DNA of 64,000 nucleotides from Devosia sp. (GTDB taxonomy: Bacteria > Pseudomonadota > Alphaproteobacteria > Rhizobiales > Devosiaceae), in NCBI RefSeq assembly GCF_014860165.1, contig NZ_JACZKG010000070.1, positions 1 through 64,000 of the forward strand. Direction: 5' to 3'. The notes beneath the pieces were generated by a model, which made no database searches, was not told where the DNA came from, and saw only the letters and a program-made list of their open reading frames with translations. This document shows, piece by piece, positions 21,151 to 28,763 of this stretch. A program made the translations under genes and the position numbers. Numbering within the stretch: the stretch's first letter is position 1; each line of letters starts with the position of its first letter.

Positions 21151-22566
21151 CTAGAACAGCCCGAACCACAGCCCCGCAATGCCCAGGAATGCGAAGAACC
21201 CCACCATGTCGGTGATCGTGGTCACGAACACCGCCGAGGCAATCGCCGGATCGGCCTTGAACTTGTCGAGCATGATCGGGATGAGGATGCCCGCCGTGCC
21301 AGCCACCACCAGGTTGATGACCATGGCCAGGGCAATGACGATGCCCAGTTGCAGGTCGTTGAAGCGCAGCCAGGTCACCAGACCAATGAGAATGGCGAAG
21401 ATCACCCCATTGGCGCAGCCGACCACCATCTCGCGGGTGATCAGCCGCCGCAGGCGCCGTCCGTCCAGCTCGCGCATCGCCAGCGCGCGTACCGTCACCG
21501 TCATGGTCTGGGTGCCGGCATTGCCGCCCATCGAGGCCACGATGGGCATGAGCACTGCCAGCGCCACCATCTGGTCGATGGTGGCGCCAAACAAGCCGAT
21601 CACGAAGGACACCGCCACCGCGGTGAACAGGTTGATCACTAGCCAGGGCACGCGGCTGCGCACGGTATCGACGGTGGAGTCGGAAATATCCTCGTCGCCC
21701 ACGCCGGCCAGCAGCTTGATATCCTCGTCCGCCTCTTCGTGGATGACGTCAACGATGTCATCGATGGTGAGCACGCCGACCAGCCGCTTGCTCTCATCGA
21801 CCACACCCACTTCCACCAGGTCGTAGCGCTCGAAATCGCGCGCGGCCTCTTCCTGGTCTTCGTTGGCATCCACCAGCACGAAATTGGTGTTCATCAGCGC
21901 TTCGATGGTCGTGGCGCGCTGGGCCCGCAGCATCTTGTCGAGCGGAATGGTACCGAGCACCTGATAGGACGCGTCCACCACGTAGATCTGGTAGAATTCG
22001 TCCGGCAGGTCTGGCTCGCTGCGCAGATAGTCGATGGTCTGCCCCACCGTCCAGAAGGGCGGAATGGCGATGAAATCGGTCTGCATCCGCCTGCCGGCGG
22101 ATTCTTCGGGAAAATCAAGGCTGCGCTTGAGGCTGAGCCGCTCGAAGGTCGGCAGCTTGGCCAGCACCTCGTCGCGGTCTTCCTGCTCCAGATCCTCGAG
22201 AATGGCCACGGCATCGTCATTGTCGAGACCGCTGACGCCGCGGGCGATTTCCGCATTGTGCAATGCGTCCATCAGCTCGACGCGAACAGATTCGTCCACC
22301 TCGGTGAGGGCGGCGTAGTCGAAGCGGTCGCCCAGCAGCCGCACCAGGTGCAGGCGCTCCTCGGCATCGAGCGATTCGAGCACGTCACCCACATCCGCGG
22401 GGTGCAGCGGCGCCATCGCCGTGGCGACATCTTCGTCCCGTTCGGCAGCCAGATAGGCGCGCAGGCGTTCCAGCCACAGCGGGCTGATCCGGTCCTCGGC
22501 GTCGCGCAGCGCATTGAAATCTATCCCGGCGTCATGGCCGGGCACTGTCTCGGGATCTGTGCTCAT
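21151..22566 (-). CDS. mgtE: Magnesium transporter MgtE
   Basis: Mg2+ channel of 471 residues. An N-terminal MgtE domain (HPADVGDVLESLDAEERL region) is followed by two CBS domains (ending RLVGVLTIDDIVDVIHEEAD) that sense cytoplasmic Mg2+, and then five membrane segments. These include the conserved LMPIVASMGGNAGTQTMTV pore motif and a GFFAFLGIAGLW end. MSTDPETVPG is taken as the start, with AAAGGG upstream; the open frame runs further up but without conserved sequence. The CPT-like kinase gene follows directly. Confidence 0.96.
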   Translation of the reverse strand: MSTDPETVPGHDAGIDFNALRDAEDRISPLWLERLRAYLAAERDEDVATAMAPLHPADVGDVLESLDAEERLHLVRLLGDRFDYAALTEVDESVRVELMDALHNAEIARGVSGLDNDDAVAILEDLEQEDRDEVLAKLPTFERLSLKRSLDFPEESAGRRMQTDFIAIPPFWTVGQTIDYLRSEPDLPDEFYQIYVVDASYQVLGTIPLDKMLRAQRATTIEALMNTNFVLVDANEDQEEAARDFERYDLVEVGVVDESKRLVGVLTIDDIVDVIHEEADEDIKLLAGVGDEDISDSTVDTVRSRVPWLVINLFTAVAVSFVIGLFGATIDQMVALAVLMPIVASMGGNAGTQTMTVTVRALAMRELDGRRLRRLITREMVVGCANGVIFAILIGLVTWLRFNDLQLGIVIALAMVINLVVAGTAGILIPIMLDKFKADPAIASAVFVTTITDMVGFFAFLGIAGLWFGLF

Positions 22567-22673
22567 TGGGAGCCCTTTGTGTGTCCGGAGTTTCGGGGGC
22601 AGCCAAGCTGTAGCCAATCGGGTCGGGATGCGCCAGACTGGCAAATGGGATTTGCATTGGTTAGGCACACACA

Positions 22674-23039
22674 ATGACTGCTGATCTCGACCAGGTATTC
22701 GGCCGCATCGAGCAGCTCGCGCAGGCGCGGCGCCTGCCTGAGGTGGCGCGCACGCGCAGCGAGGGCCTGCCATCGCTCCGGGTTGGCGGCAAGACCATCG
22801 CACGGCTCAAGGATGCGGCCACGCTGGTGCTGCTCTGCCCCTCCGAGCAGAAGACCCTGCTGATGGACATCTCGCCCGACATCTATTTCGAGACCGACCA
22901 CTATGTCGGCTACCCGGCGGTGCTGATCCGGCTCGATACGGTGGACGACGAGGAGCTGTCGCTGCGGCTGGAGGATGCATGGCGCTTCGTGCAATCGGCC
23001 GGAAATGGCAAGGCCCCAGCCGACCCGCGCGCCGACTAG
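22674..23039 (+). CDS. MmcQ/YjbR family protein
   Basis: A 121-residue protein of the MmcQ/YjbR family (CyaY-like fold, DNA-binding suspected). The family pattern is seen in LPEVARTRSEGLPSLRVGGK and KDAATLVLLCPSEQKTLLM, then YVGYPAVLIRLD. It is divergent from mgtE with about 107 bases between. The stop codon TAG lies within the first bases of a 25-base sequence repeated at 24042 that marks the end of an IS630 relic, so the natural C-terminus may have been altered by that insertion. Confidence 0.82.
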   Translation: MTADLDQVFGRIEQLAQARRLPEVARTRSEGLPSLRVGGKTIARLKDAATLVLLCPSEQKTLLMDISPDIYFETDHYVGYPAVLIRLDTVDDEELSLRLEDAWRFVQSAGNGKAPADPRAD

Positions 23040-23345
23040 TGGATGGAATCTAACACTTGGTGCCCTCGTCTGACGGCGGCGATGATGCGGTCTGAGTCGG
23101 CGGTCCATGTGAAGGGCTTTGGGTTTGCATTGGTCTCGGTGACGAAGCGGTTGATGGCGGCTTGCAGGTCGACGACGGATCACAAGACGCCGCGCTTGAG
23201 GCGACGACGACTGAGCTTGGCGAAGAAGCCCTCCACCGCGTTCAGCCATGAGGCGCTGGTAGGCGTGAGGTGGAAGACGAACCGTGGATGCCGCTCGAGC
23301 CACGCCCGCACCTTCGGGTGTTTATGGGCGTCCTGCGTCGTGGCG
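23036..23345 (-). pseudogene. IS630-family transposase, C-terminal fragment
   Basis: On the minus strand the frame reads HKHPKVRAWLERHPRFVFH, then TPTSASWLNAVEGFFAKL. This is the DDE-transposase end of IS630, with the last catalytic Glu in NAVEGFF. A TGA interrupts it after RRLKRGVL, and the frame then continues with SVVDLQAAINRFVTETNANP and ends in QVLDSIH. The N-terminal two thirds are missing. The left end is fused to the MmcQ-like gene and the right end to an EamA fragment. Confidence 0.8.
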
Positions 23346-23560
23346 ACCGGCCTCAACGGCCTCGCCATCTTCTGGCTGATCGACCGGGCGTCGCCGCAAT
23401 TCGTGGCGCTGGGCAATTACATGATGCCGATCGGCAATATCATCCTCGCCATGGCGGTGCTCGGCGAAGTGCTGGCGCCGGGACAGTATCTGGGAACAGT
23501 GGTGATCCTGGTCGGCATGGCGCTGTCGAATGGCGGCCGCGGGCGCCAGCCATCGGCCGT
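23337..23560 (+). pseudogene. EamA/DMT-family transporter, C-terminal remnant
   Basis: The frame reads TGLNGLAIFWLIDRASPQF, NYMMPIGNIILAMAVLGEVL, then GTVVILVGMALSNGG. This is the last two to three membrane helices of an EamA drug/metabolite exporter. The first two thirds of the gene are absent and the junction with the IS630 fragment is at about 23337, which points to an IS-mediated deletion. The frame stays open into the next gene by chance. Confidence 0.75.
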
Positions 23561-23702
23561 TCCTCGCCCGCGGAGTGACGGGGCGGCGAGATCGGCGTTT
23601 CGCGTCACGACTCTAGAGTCGACAGGGCGTGCTGCGGGGCTTAGGCTCTCCCCAGCCCGTGGATGTGCAGCCCGCGGTTCGAGCTTGATCGGGGAGTCAC
23701 AG

Positions 23703-24014
23703 ATGAAGCATCTGCTTGCGGCCGTCGCTCTACTCGCAGTTCTCGGGACCCATCCGATAACGCTAGCCGACGACGCAACCGACGACGCAACCGACGACGA
23801 GCCCGCTGCCGCGGTTGAGGACCCTTTCGCTTTGCCACCGGAGTTGCAGGGCCCCTTCAACGTAAACGCCCTACCCGACCCGAACCTTACCGTCGAACAG
23901 GTCAAGGCCGAAGCGGAAGCCGCGGTACAGCAGATGTTGAAGGAGCTCGGCCCAAATCCAACCCCCGAGCAGATTGCCGACTGGATGCAGCGGCACAGGT
24001 CGCGGAAGAACTAG
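23703..24014 (+). CDS. Hypothetical secreted protein
   Basis: A 103-residue protein of unknown function. GGGGAG lies eight bases ahead of the ATG. The signal peptide (MKHLLAAVALLAVLGTHPI) is followed by a short acidic repeat (DDATDDATDDE). The rest is soluble, with a Pro-containing motif GPNPTPEQIADWMQRH near the end that looks like a short helical segment. It sits between IS630 relics, so it may be acquired material. Confidence 0.55.
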   Translation: MKHLLAAVALLAVLGTHPITLADDATDDATDDEPAAAVEDPFALPPELQGPFNVNALPDPNLTVEQVKAEAEAAVQQMLKELGPNPTPEQIADWMQRHRSRKN

Positions 24015-24041
24015 GGCCGGTCCGTAGCCACGGTTCAGTAG

Positions 24042-24253
24042 CTAGTGGATGGAATCTAACACTTGGCCGTCCGGCGCATGATCTCGACGGTGCCAATGCC
24101 GTCGGCGCTCAGCAAGAGGATGGCCGCTCGCCAGGCGTGCTTTTGCGCAGCGTTGCGGTCGTTGCTGATGGCTTCGAGCCGGCGACGGTCAGCCGACGTC
24201 AGGGTGATGGAAATCCCGGTGGCATGCATCAGACTCGCATGCGCGGCGATCAA
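24042..24253 (-). pseudogene. IS630-family transposase, internally deleted copy
   Basis: On the minus strand an N-terminal IS630 segment (TSADRRRLEAISNDRNAAQK, HAWRAAILLLSADGIGTVE, IMRRT) runs out of frame straight into the last bases of the transposase gene. These are the same 25 bases (24042-24066) that end the other fragment at 23036-23060. The middle of the gene, about 80 percent, has been deleted while the end was kept. It may behave as a defective miniature copy. Confidence 0.75.
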
Positions 24254-24392
24254 TAGGAATCCCCAACCGGACTCTTATGTCAGGCGGATACCACTAGCAT
24301 CCGCTCAGCCCTATCTTCGCCCCATTGGGGCCATTAGCTCACGGACGCTTGAAGACCAAGATCAATCTATGGTTCAAACCAAAGGAGATCCT

Positions 24393-24548
24393 ATGTCCCG
24401 AATTCTGCTTGCGCCGCTGGCCCTTGTGCTGGCGCTTGCCCTGGCTGCCTGCGGAGGCGCCCCGGACAATTCCACCGCGCCGCCAGCCGATGCCGCGCCG
24501 GCCGATCCGGCCGCCCCTGCCGATCCGGCTGCGCCGCCCGCCACCTAA
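24393..24548 (+). CDS. Small predicted lipoprotein
   Basis: A 51-residue protein. AAAGGAG lies six bases ahead of the ATG. A lipoprotein signal peptide MSRILLAPLALVLALALAAC has its lipobox LAAC, and the mature part is about 30 residues of Ala, Pro and Asp repeats (PADPAAPADPAAP). The mature part is too simple to suggest a function. An intrinsic terminator follows immediately. Confidence 0.65.
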   Translation: MSRILLAPLALVLALALAACGGAPDNSTAPPADAAPADPAAPADPAAPPAT

Positions 24549-24551
24549 GAC

Positions 24552-24582
24552 AAAAGGCCGTCCCGAGGGACGGCCTTTTTCG
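24552..24582 (+). terminator. Intrinsic terminator
   Basis: A 12-bp stem AAAGGCCGTCCC / GGGACGGCCTTT followed by T residues, directly after the small lipoprotein gene. Confidence 0.88.
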
Positions 24583-24600
24583 TCTCATCCGTAGGATGAA

Positions 24601-24685
24601 TGGTGCGGTCGAGAAGACTCGAACTTCCACGTCTTGCGACACAGCGACCTCAACGCTGCGCGTCTACCAATTCCGCCACGACCGC
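24601..24685 (-). tRNA. tRNA-Leu (anticodon GAG)
   Basis: A class II tRNA of 85 bases. The acceptor stem is GCGGTCG / CGACCGC, with discriminator A and an encoded CCA. The D arm is GGCGGAATTGGTAGACGCG. The anticodon arm is CAGCG-TTGAGGT-CGCTG, so the anticodon is GAG (reads CUC/CUU). A long variable arm is followed by the T arm with GTTCGAGTC. Its 3' end faces the IS630/EamA relic region. Confidence 0.95.
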
Positions 24686-24818
24686 ACACTTTGGTAGAGC
24701 CCCACCCCAAGGGGCGAAGCGAGTGGGGATGTAGCAAAGGTCTCTCCCAACCTCAAGCGCTTAAATCGAGATTTGCGCGCAGGCTGTGGAGACGGGCTTG
24801 TCCCGAACGTTACAACCC

Positions 24819-24891
24819 GTCATCACCCGGCTTGTCCGGGTGATCCATCCAGGATCCGAAAATGGATTGCCCGGACGAGCCGGGCAATGAC
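24819..24891. repeat. Paired palindromic repeat (BIME-like)
   Basis: Two 30-base arms (24819-24848 and 24862-24891) form an imperfect inverted pair around 13 bases. Each arm also has its own palindrome: TCACCCGG / CCGGGTGA and TTGCCCGG / CCGGGCAA. It is intergenic, between tRNA-Leu and the FliN-like gene, and unlike the GIY-YIG-associated family in sequence. Confidence 0.7.
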
Positions 24892-24919
24892 GGAAGCACG
24901 AGTGAACGCGGTCGCTCAC

Positions 24920-25153
24920 CTATCCCCGCCTGAAGATCTTCTCCGATATCACCACACGCAGGTGGCCGTCCTCGACACTCACCTCGCCATGAGCGATCAG
25001 CGTGCTGTTGGCATAAATGTTGAGCGGATCGTTCTCATGGGCGTCCAGCTCGATCACCGCGCCGCGACCCATCCGCAGCAGATGGTGGATCGGCATGGTG
25101 GTCGCGCCCAGTTCGACCGTGATATCCACTTCAATATTGTCTAGCGTGTTCAT
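24920..25153 (-). CDS. Solo FliN/SpoA (SPOA) domain protein
   Basis: A 77-residue protein consisting of one SPOA domain, as at the C-terminus of FliM and FliN. IEVDITVELGATTMPIHHLL, GAVIELDAHENDPLNIYAN and AHGEVSVEDGHLRVVISE give the classical pattern. It lacks the N-terminal FliN extension. No other flagellar gene lies in this window. It may be a motor-switch subunit encoded away from the flagellar cluster or a regulator built on the same fold. It is divergent from lipB. Confidence 0.85.
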   Translation of the reverse strand: MNTLDNIEVDITVELGATTMPIHHLLRMGRGAVIELDAHENDPLNIYANSTLIAHGEVSVEDGHLRVVISEKIFRRG

Positions 25154-25227
25154 AGATAAGTGCGTAACCCCGGCCCGGCCGACATGATGCGGCCGCTGAA
25201 TCTCTCACAGCTAACTCTCTGGCAAGC

Positions 25228-25992
25228 ATGGTTATGGAAGCGTTAACGTCAGGCAGCGATGCATGCGAAACCAGTAACAAACTGGTACGCTTGGATGCCC
25301 GGCCTGTGGAATGGATCATTTCGGCCGATCCCGTGCCCTATCCGGTGGCGCTGGAAACGATGCGCGCCCGTGCCGCGGCCGTCGCCGCAGGCCAGGCCGA
25401 GGAGGCCGTCTGGCTGCTTGAGCACCCGCCCCTCTATACGTCTGGCACCTCGGCACATCCCGAGGACCTGCTGTCGGATCGCTTCCCGGTCTATGACGCC
25501 GGGCGCGGCGGGCAATATACCTATCATGGCCCCGGCCAGCGCGTGGCCTATGTCATGCTCGACCTGACCCGGCGCGGTCGCGATATCCGCTGCCTGGTCA
25601 AGGGCCTCGAAGGCTGGGTGATCGACACGCTGGCGGCGCACAATATAGCCGGTGAGCGCCGCGACGGCCGCATCGGGGTCTGGGTCAAGCGCCCGGACAA
25701 GGGTCTGCTCAAGGAAGACAAGATCGCCGCCATCGGCGTGCGCGTTTCCAAATGGGTGACCTTCCACGGCATTTCGCTCAACGTCATGCCCGATCTCAGC
25801 CACTATGACGGCATCGTGCCCTGCGGCATCTCCGACCAGGGCGTGACCAGCTTCGAGGACCTTGGCCAGCTCGTTTCCATGCCCGAAGTTGATTCCGTGC
25901 TGCGCCGGGCCTTCGAAGGCCGCTTCGGCCCTACCGTTTCCGCATCAGAGGAAAGCCTTGTCAGCACTGGTCCGCATGGCCAAGTTGCGTAA
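25228..25992 (+). CDS. lipB: Octanoyltransferase LipB
   Basis: Transfers octanoate from acyl carrier protein to the lipoyl domains of 2-oxoacid dehydrogenases and the glycine cleavage H protein. About 254 residues. The substrate-binding [13 protein letters not shown], the catalytic Lys in [12 protein letters not shown] and the catalytic Cys in [13 protein letters not shown] are all present. ATGs at 25228 and 25234 are both possible and neither has a clear ribosome-binding site. The DUF4282 gene follows 27 bases later. Confidence 0.95.
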   Translation: MVMEALTSGSDACETSNKLVRLDARPVEWIISADPVPYPVALETMRARAAAVAAGQAEEAVWLLEHPPLYTSGTSAHPEDLLSDRFPVYDAGRGGQYTYHGPGQRVAYVMLDLTRRGRDIRCLVKGLEGWVIDTLAAHNIAGERRDGRIGVWVKRPDKGLLKEDKIAAIGVRVSKWVTFHGISLNVMPDLSHYDGIVPCGISDQGVTSFEDLGQLVSMPEVDSVLRRAFEGRFGPTVSASEESLVSTGPHGQVA

Positions 25993-26019
25993 CAATCGAA
26001 TCGAGCCTTGGAGGACGCG

Positions 26020-26544
26020 ATGACCCTGGACGACCTGAAGCGCCTGTTCACCCGGCAAACGCTGTTCCGCCTCGATGCGATCCTGTCGCCGCGGCTGGTG
26101 CCCATCTTCTATGCGCTCGGCCTCGCCGGCATCCTTCTCTGGGCCGTCAGCCATCTGTTCTGGAGCTTCGGCTTCGGCTTCGGCAATGGTCTGTGGGGCC
26201 TGCTCGAGATCGCCGTCTTCGGCCTGCTCTCCCTGGTGGGCCTGCGCATCGCCAGCGAGGCACTGCTGGTCTGGTTCAAGGCGCACGAGCAGAGCGGCGA
26301 GACGGTCAACCGCTCGCGCTACTCGGCTTCGCTGCTCGATGAGGTGCGCGAGGCGATCAGGGACCTGGCCGAGGAAGGCGACAATCTCGATTATGCCGAG
26401 GCCGACGAATACATCACCCCGGCCACCGAGCCTGCCCCCTATGTCCCGCCCGCCAGCGAGGTGCCACGCGCCCCGGCCACGACCCCCGGCGAAGTGTTCA
26501 AGCCACGTCGCACCGCCAAGCGGACGCCGCCGCCCAAGGGGTAA
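26020..26544 (+). CDS. DUF4282-like membrane protein
   Basis: A 174-residue protein with two membrane segments (about 28-47 and 58-82) separated by a short Phe/Gly loop, and a soluble C-terminal half. The last 50 residues are rich in Pro, Ala and Lys. The N-terminal FTRQTLFRLDAILSPRLVPI resembles the DUF4282 family; no function is known. GGAGG lies five bases ahead of ATG 26020. It probably shares a transcript with lipB. Confidence 0.7.
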   Translation: MTLDDLKRLFTRQTLFRLDAILSPRLVPIFYALGLAGILLWAVSHLFWSFGFGFGNGLWGLLEIAVFGLLSLVGLRIASEALLVWFKAHEQSGETVNRSRYSASLLDEVREAIRDLAEEGDNLDYAEADEYITPATEPAPYVPPASEVPRAPATTPGEVFKPRRTAKRTPPPKG

Positions 26545-26557
26545 CCTGAGCCTCAAT

Positions 26558-26600
26558 GAAAAGGGGCCGCCGGATGTCAGTCCGGCGGCCCCTTTGATTT
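26558..26600. terminator. Bidirectional intrinsic terminator
   Basis: A 15-bp stem (AAAGGGGCCGCCGGA / TCCGGCGGCCCCTTT) with a six-base loop, A/T-rich on both sides, between the convergent DUF4282 and doxX genes. Confidence 0.88.
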
Positions 26601-26612
26601 CTGCGCGGCAGA

Positions 26613-26990
26613 CTACTGCTTGTTGACGCTCCAGGCGCCCGGACCGGCAAACACCAGGTAGAGGAACACGAAGCAGAACAGGATGGCAGCGTCGCCGCCA
26701 TTGTTGGCCGGGAACAGGTTGCCCGGCGCATGAACCATCCAATAGGCGACGGCCATTGTGCCCGAGGCGATAAACACGGCCGGGCGGGTGAAGAAACCGA
26801 CAATGATCATGACGCCGGTGATCAGCTCGATCACGCCGGCAGCGCCGAACAGGCTCATCAGCGGCGGCTGGAATTCAGTTGCGGGGAAGCCGAACAGCTT
26901 CTGCGTGCCATGCAGCACGAACAGCAGGCCGGTCACGATGCGCAGGACAGCGAGGGCCTGCGGCGCATAGGCGGAGAGACGATCGAACAT
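26613..26990 (-). CDS. DoxX family membrane protein
   Basis: A 125-residue, four-helix inner-membrane protein of the DoxX family. LRIVTGLLFVLHGTQKLFGF, GVIELITGVMIIVGFFTRP and AYWMVHAPGNLFP are characteristic. Members are linked to thiosulfate oxidation in archaea and to redox stress in mycobacteria, but the role here is open. AAGGA lies seven bases ahead of the ATG. The 261 bases between its start and that of rimO hold no gene. Confidence 0.9.
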   Translation of the reverse strand: MFDRLSAYAPQALAVLRIVTGLLFVLHGTQKLFGFPATEFQPPLMSLFGAAGVIELITGVMIIVGFFTRPAVFIASGTMAVAYWMVHAPGNLFPANNGGDAAILFCFVFLYLVFAGPGAWSVNKQ

Positions 26991-27251
26991 GTGTTAGTCC
27001 TTGAACTAAGGGGGGAGTGCCGCGCCACCCCATCAGGCGCATCGGCAAAAACCCCGATAAAGCAATCGCTTGCGTTCAAGTACCGGACAAATAGCAGACA
27101 CACTGTTCACCGTAGCCAGCGATCACCTTCGCGTGTCCATCGCCTTGGACAGGCCAGCCCCGCGTCGCGCGGGAGGCAGTCACATTGCGTAACCGTCAAA
27201 CATTCTGTATGACGCGCGCAACCATTTCCCACATCGGAACTCAAAGCTCTC

Positions 27252-28583
27252 ATGAGCCAAGCGCCAAAAATTGGCCTCGTCAGCCTCGGCTGCCCCAAAG
27301 CCCTCGTCGACAGCGAACGCATCATGTCGACCCTGCGCAGCCAGGGCTATTCGTTCAGCCGCGATTATGCGGGTGCCGACATCGTCCTCGTCAACACCTG
27401 CGGCTTCCTCGACAGCGCCAAGCAGGAATCGCTCGAAGCCATCGGCGAGGCCCTGAACGAAAACGGCCGCGTCATCGTCACTGGCTGCCTGGGCGTCGAG
27501 GAAGAGCTGATCCGCAAGACCCATCCGTCGGTGCTCGCCATTTCCGGCCCGCACCAATACGAGAACGTGGTCAGCGCCGTGCATGAGCACCTGCCGCCCG
27601 TGCCCAATAAGTTCGTCGACCTGGTGCCGGAAGCCGGCCTCAAGCTGACCCCGCGCCACTACGCCTATCTCAAGATTTCCGAGGGCTGCAACAACCGCTG
27701 CTCGTTCTGCATCATCCCCCAGATTCGCGGCGACCTGGCCTCGCGCCCGGCAGCCGGCATTCTCGGCGAGGCCGAAGGCCTGATCCGCTCGGGCGTCAAG
27801 GAGCTACTGGTCATCAGCCAGGATACGTCAGCCTATGGCGTCGATATCAAATATGCCGAAAGCAACTATCGCGGCCGCCCGGTCAAGGCCAAGTTCTATG
27901 ACCTCGCCAAGGAACTGGGCCAGCTCGGCGCCTGGGTGCGCCTGCACTATGTCTACCCCTACCCGCATGTCGACCAGGTGATGGAACTGATGGCCGACGG
28001 CCTGGTCCTGCCCTATCTCGACATTCCGTTCCAGCACGCCTCCCCCAAGGTGCTCAAGGCCATGCGCCGCCCCGCGCATCAGGAAAAGACCCTGAATCGA
28101 ATTCTCGACTGGAAGCACCAAGTCCCTGATCTGACTGTGCGATCCAACTTCATCGTCGGTTTCCCCGGCGAGACCGAGGAAGATTTCGAGATGATGCTCG
28201 ACTTCATCGAGGAAGCCGAAATCGACCGCGCCGGCTGCTTCAAATATGAGCCCGTCACGGGCGCCCCGGCCAACGAGCTCGAAGGCATTGTCCCCGACGA
28301 CGTGATGCAGGATCGCTGGGAACGCCTGATGGAAGTGGCGCAGAACGTCTCCACCGGTCAGCTCGCCAAGAAGGTCGGTCGCACCATCCAGGTGCTGGTG
28401 GACGACGTACAGCCCGAGGCCAACAAGGCCATCGCCCGCTCCAAGTGGGACGCCCCCGAGATCGACGGCCAGGTCATCATTGCCAATGCCACTGGCATCA
28501 AGCCGGGCGACATGCTCGACGTTGTGGTGACCGACAGCGACGAATACGACCTGTTCGCCGAGCCGGCGAAAGCGCTGAACTAA
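27252..28583 (+). CDS. rimO: Ribosomal protein S12 methylthiotransferase RimO
   Basis: A radical-SAM enzyme that methylthiolates an Asp of ribosomal protein S12. The 443 residues are near the usual 440. The N-terminal UPF0004 domain ([15 protein letters not shown] with its Cys) is followed by the radical-SAM domain with CNNRCSFC binding the 4Fe-4S cluster and [17 protein letters not shown], and a C-terminal TRAM domain from about 375. It lies alone, ended by its own terminator. Confidence 0.96.
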   Translation: MSQAPKIGLVSLGCPKALVDSERIMSTLRSQGYSFSRDYAGADIVLVNTCGFLDSAKQESLEAIGEALNENGRVIVTGCLGVEEELIRKTHPSVLAISGPHQYENVVSAVHEHLPPVPNKFVDLVPEAGLKLTPRHYAYLKISEGCNNRCSFCIIPQIRGDLASRPAAGILGEAEGLIRSGVKELLVISQDTSAYGVDIKYAESNYRGRPVKAKFYDLAKELGQLGAWVRLHYVYPYPHVDQVMELMADGLVLPYLDIPFQHASPKVLKAMRRPAHQEKTLNRILDWKHQVPDLTVRSNFIVGFPGETEEDFEMMLDFIEEAEIDRAGCFKYEPVTGAPANELEGIVPDDVMQDRWERLMEVAQNVSTGQLAKKVGRTIQVLVDDVQPEANKAIARSKWDAPEIDGQVIIANATGIKPGDMLDVVVTDSDEYDLFAEPAKALN

Positions 28584-28618
28584 GAGCGACTTAGCCGCGA
28601 ATTCGGACTCAAGTTCAG

Positions 28619-28645
28619 AGGCGTCGCGCCAGCGGCGCCTTTTTG
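28619..28645 (+). terminator. Intrinsic terminator of rimO
   Basis: Stem AGGCGTCGC / GCGGCGCCT (one G-U pair) with loop GCCA and a run of four T residues. Confidence 0.8.
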
Positions 28646-28711
28646 TTGGTCGGCTGGAGCCTGGCCCCCTCCAGTGCGGTCAGCACTGCGGCAGGATCAT
28701 ACCCATCACCA

Positions 28712-28739
28712 CGTCATTCCCGCCTTCGCGGGAATGACG
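28712..28739. repeat. Solo palindromic repeat of the GIY-YIG-associated family
   Basis: A perfect 12-bp palindrome, CGTCATTCCCGC-CTTC-GCGGGAATGACG, with the same core as the repeats around the GIY-YIG gene at 13.1-13.5 kb. It lies between the convergent rimO and HPP-CBS genes and has no adjacent nuclease gene. Confidence 0.85.
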
Positions 28740-28763
28740 CGGGGTTGTAGAGCGGATCGTCGC

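Noticed and set aside
23043-24014. One 323-residue protein
   Set aside because: The frame is a chance joining of an antisense IS630 stretch, an EamA remnant and a separate small secreted protein with its own ribosome-binding site.
24814-24900. Possible CRISPR-like or terminator array near tRNA-Leu
   Set aside because: Only one pair of inverted arms is present, without direct repeats or spacers and without a T-run; it fits a BIME-like element.
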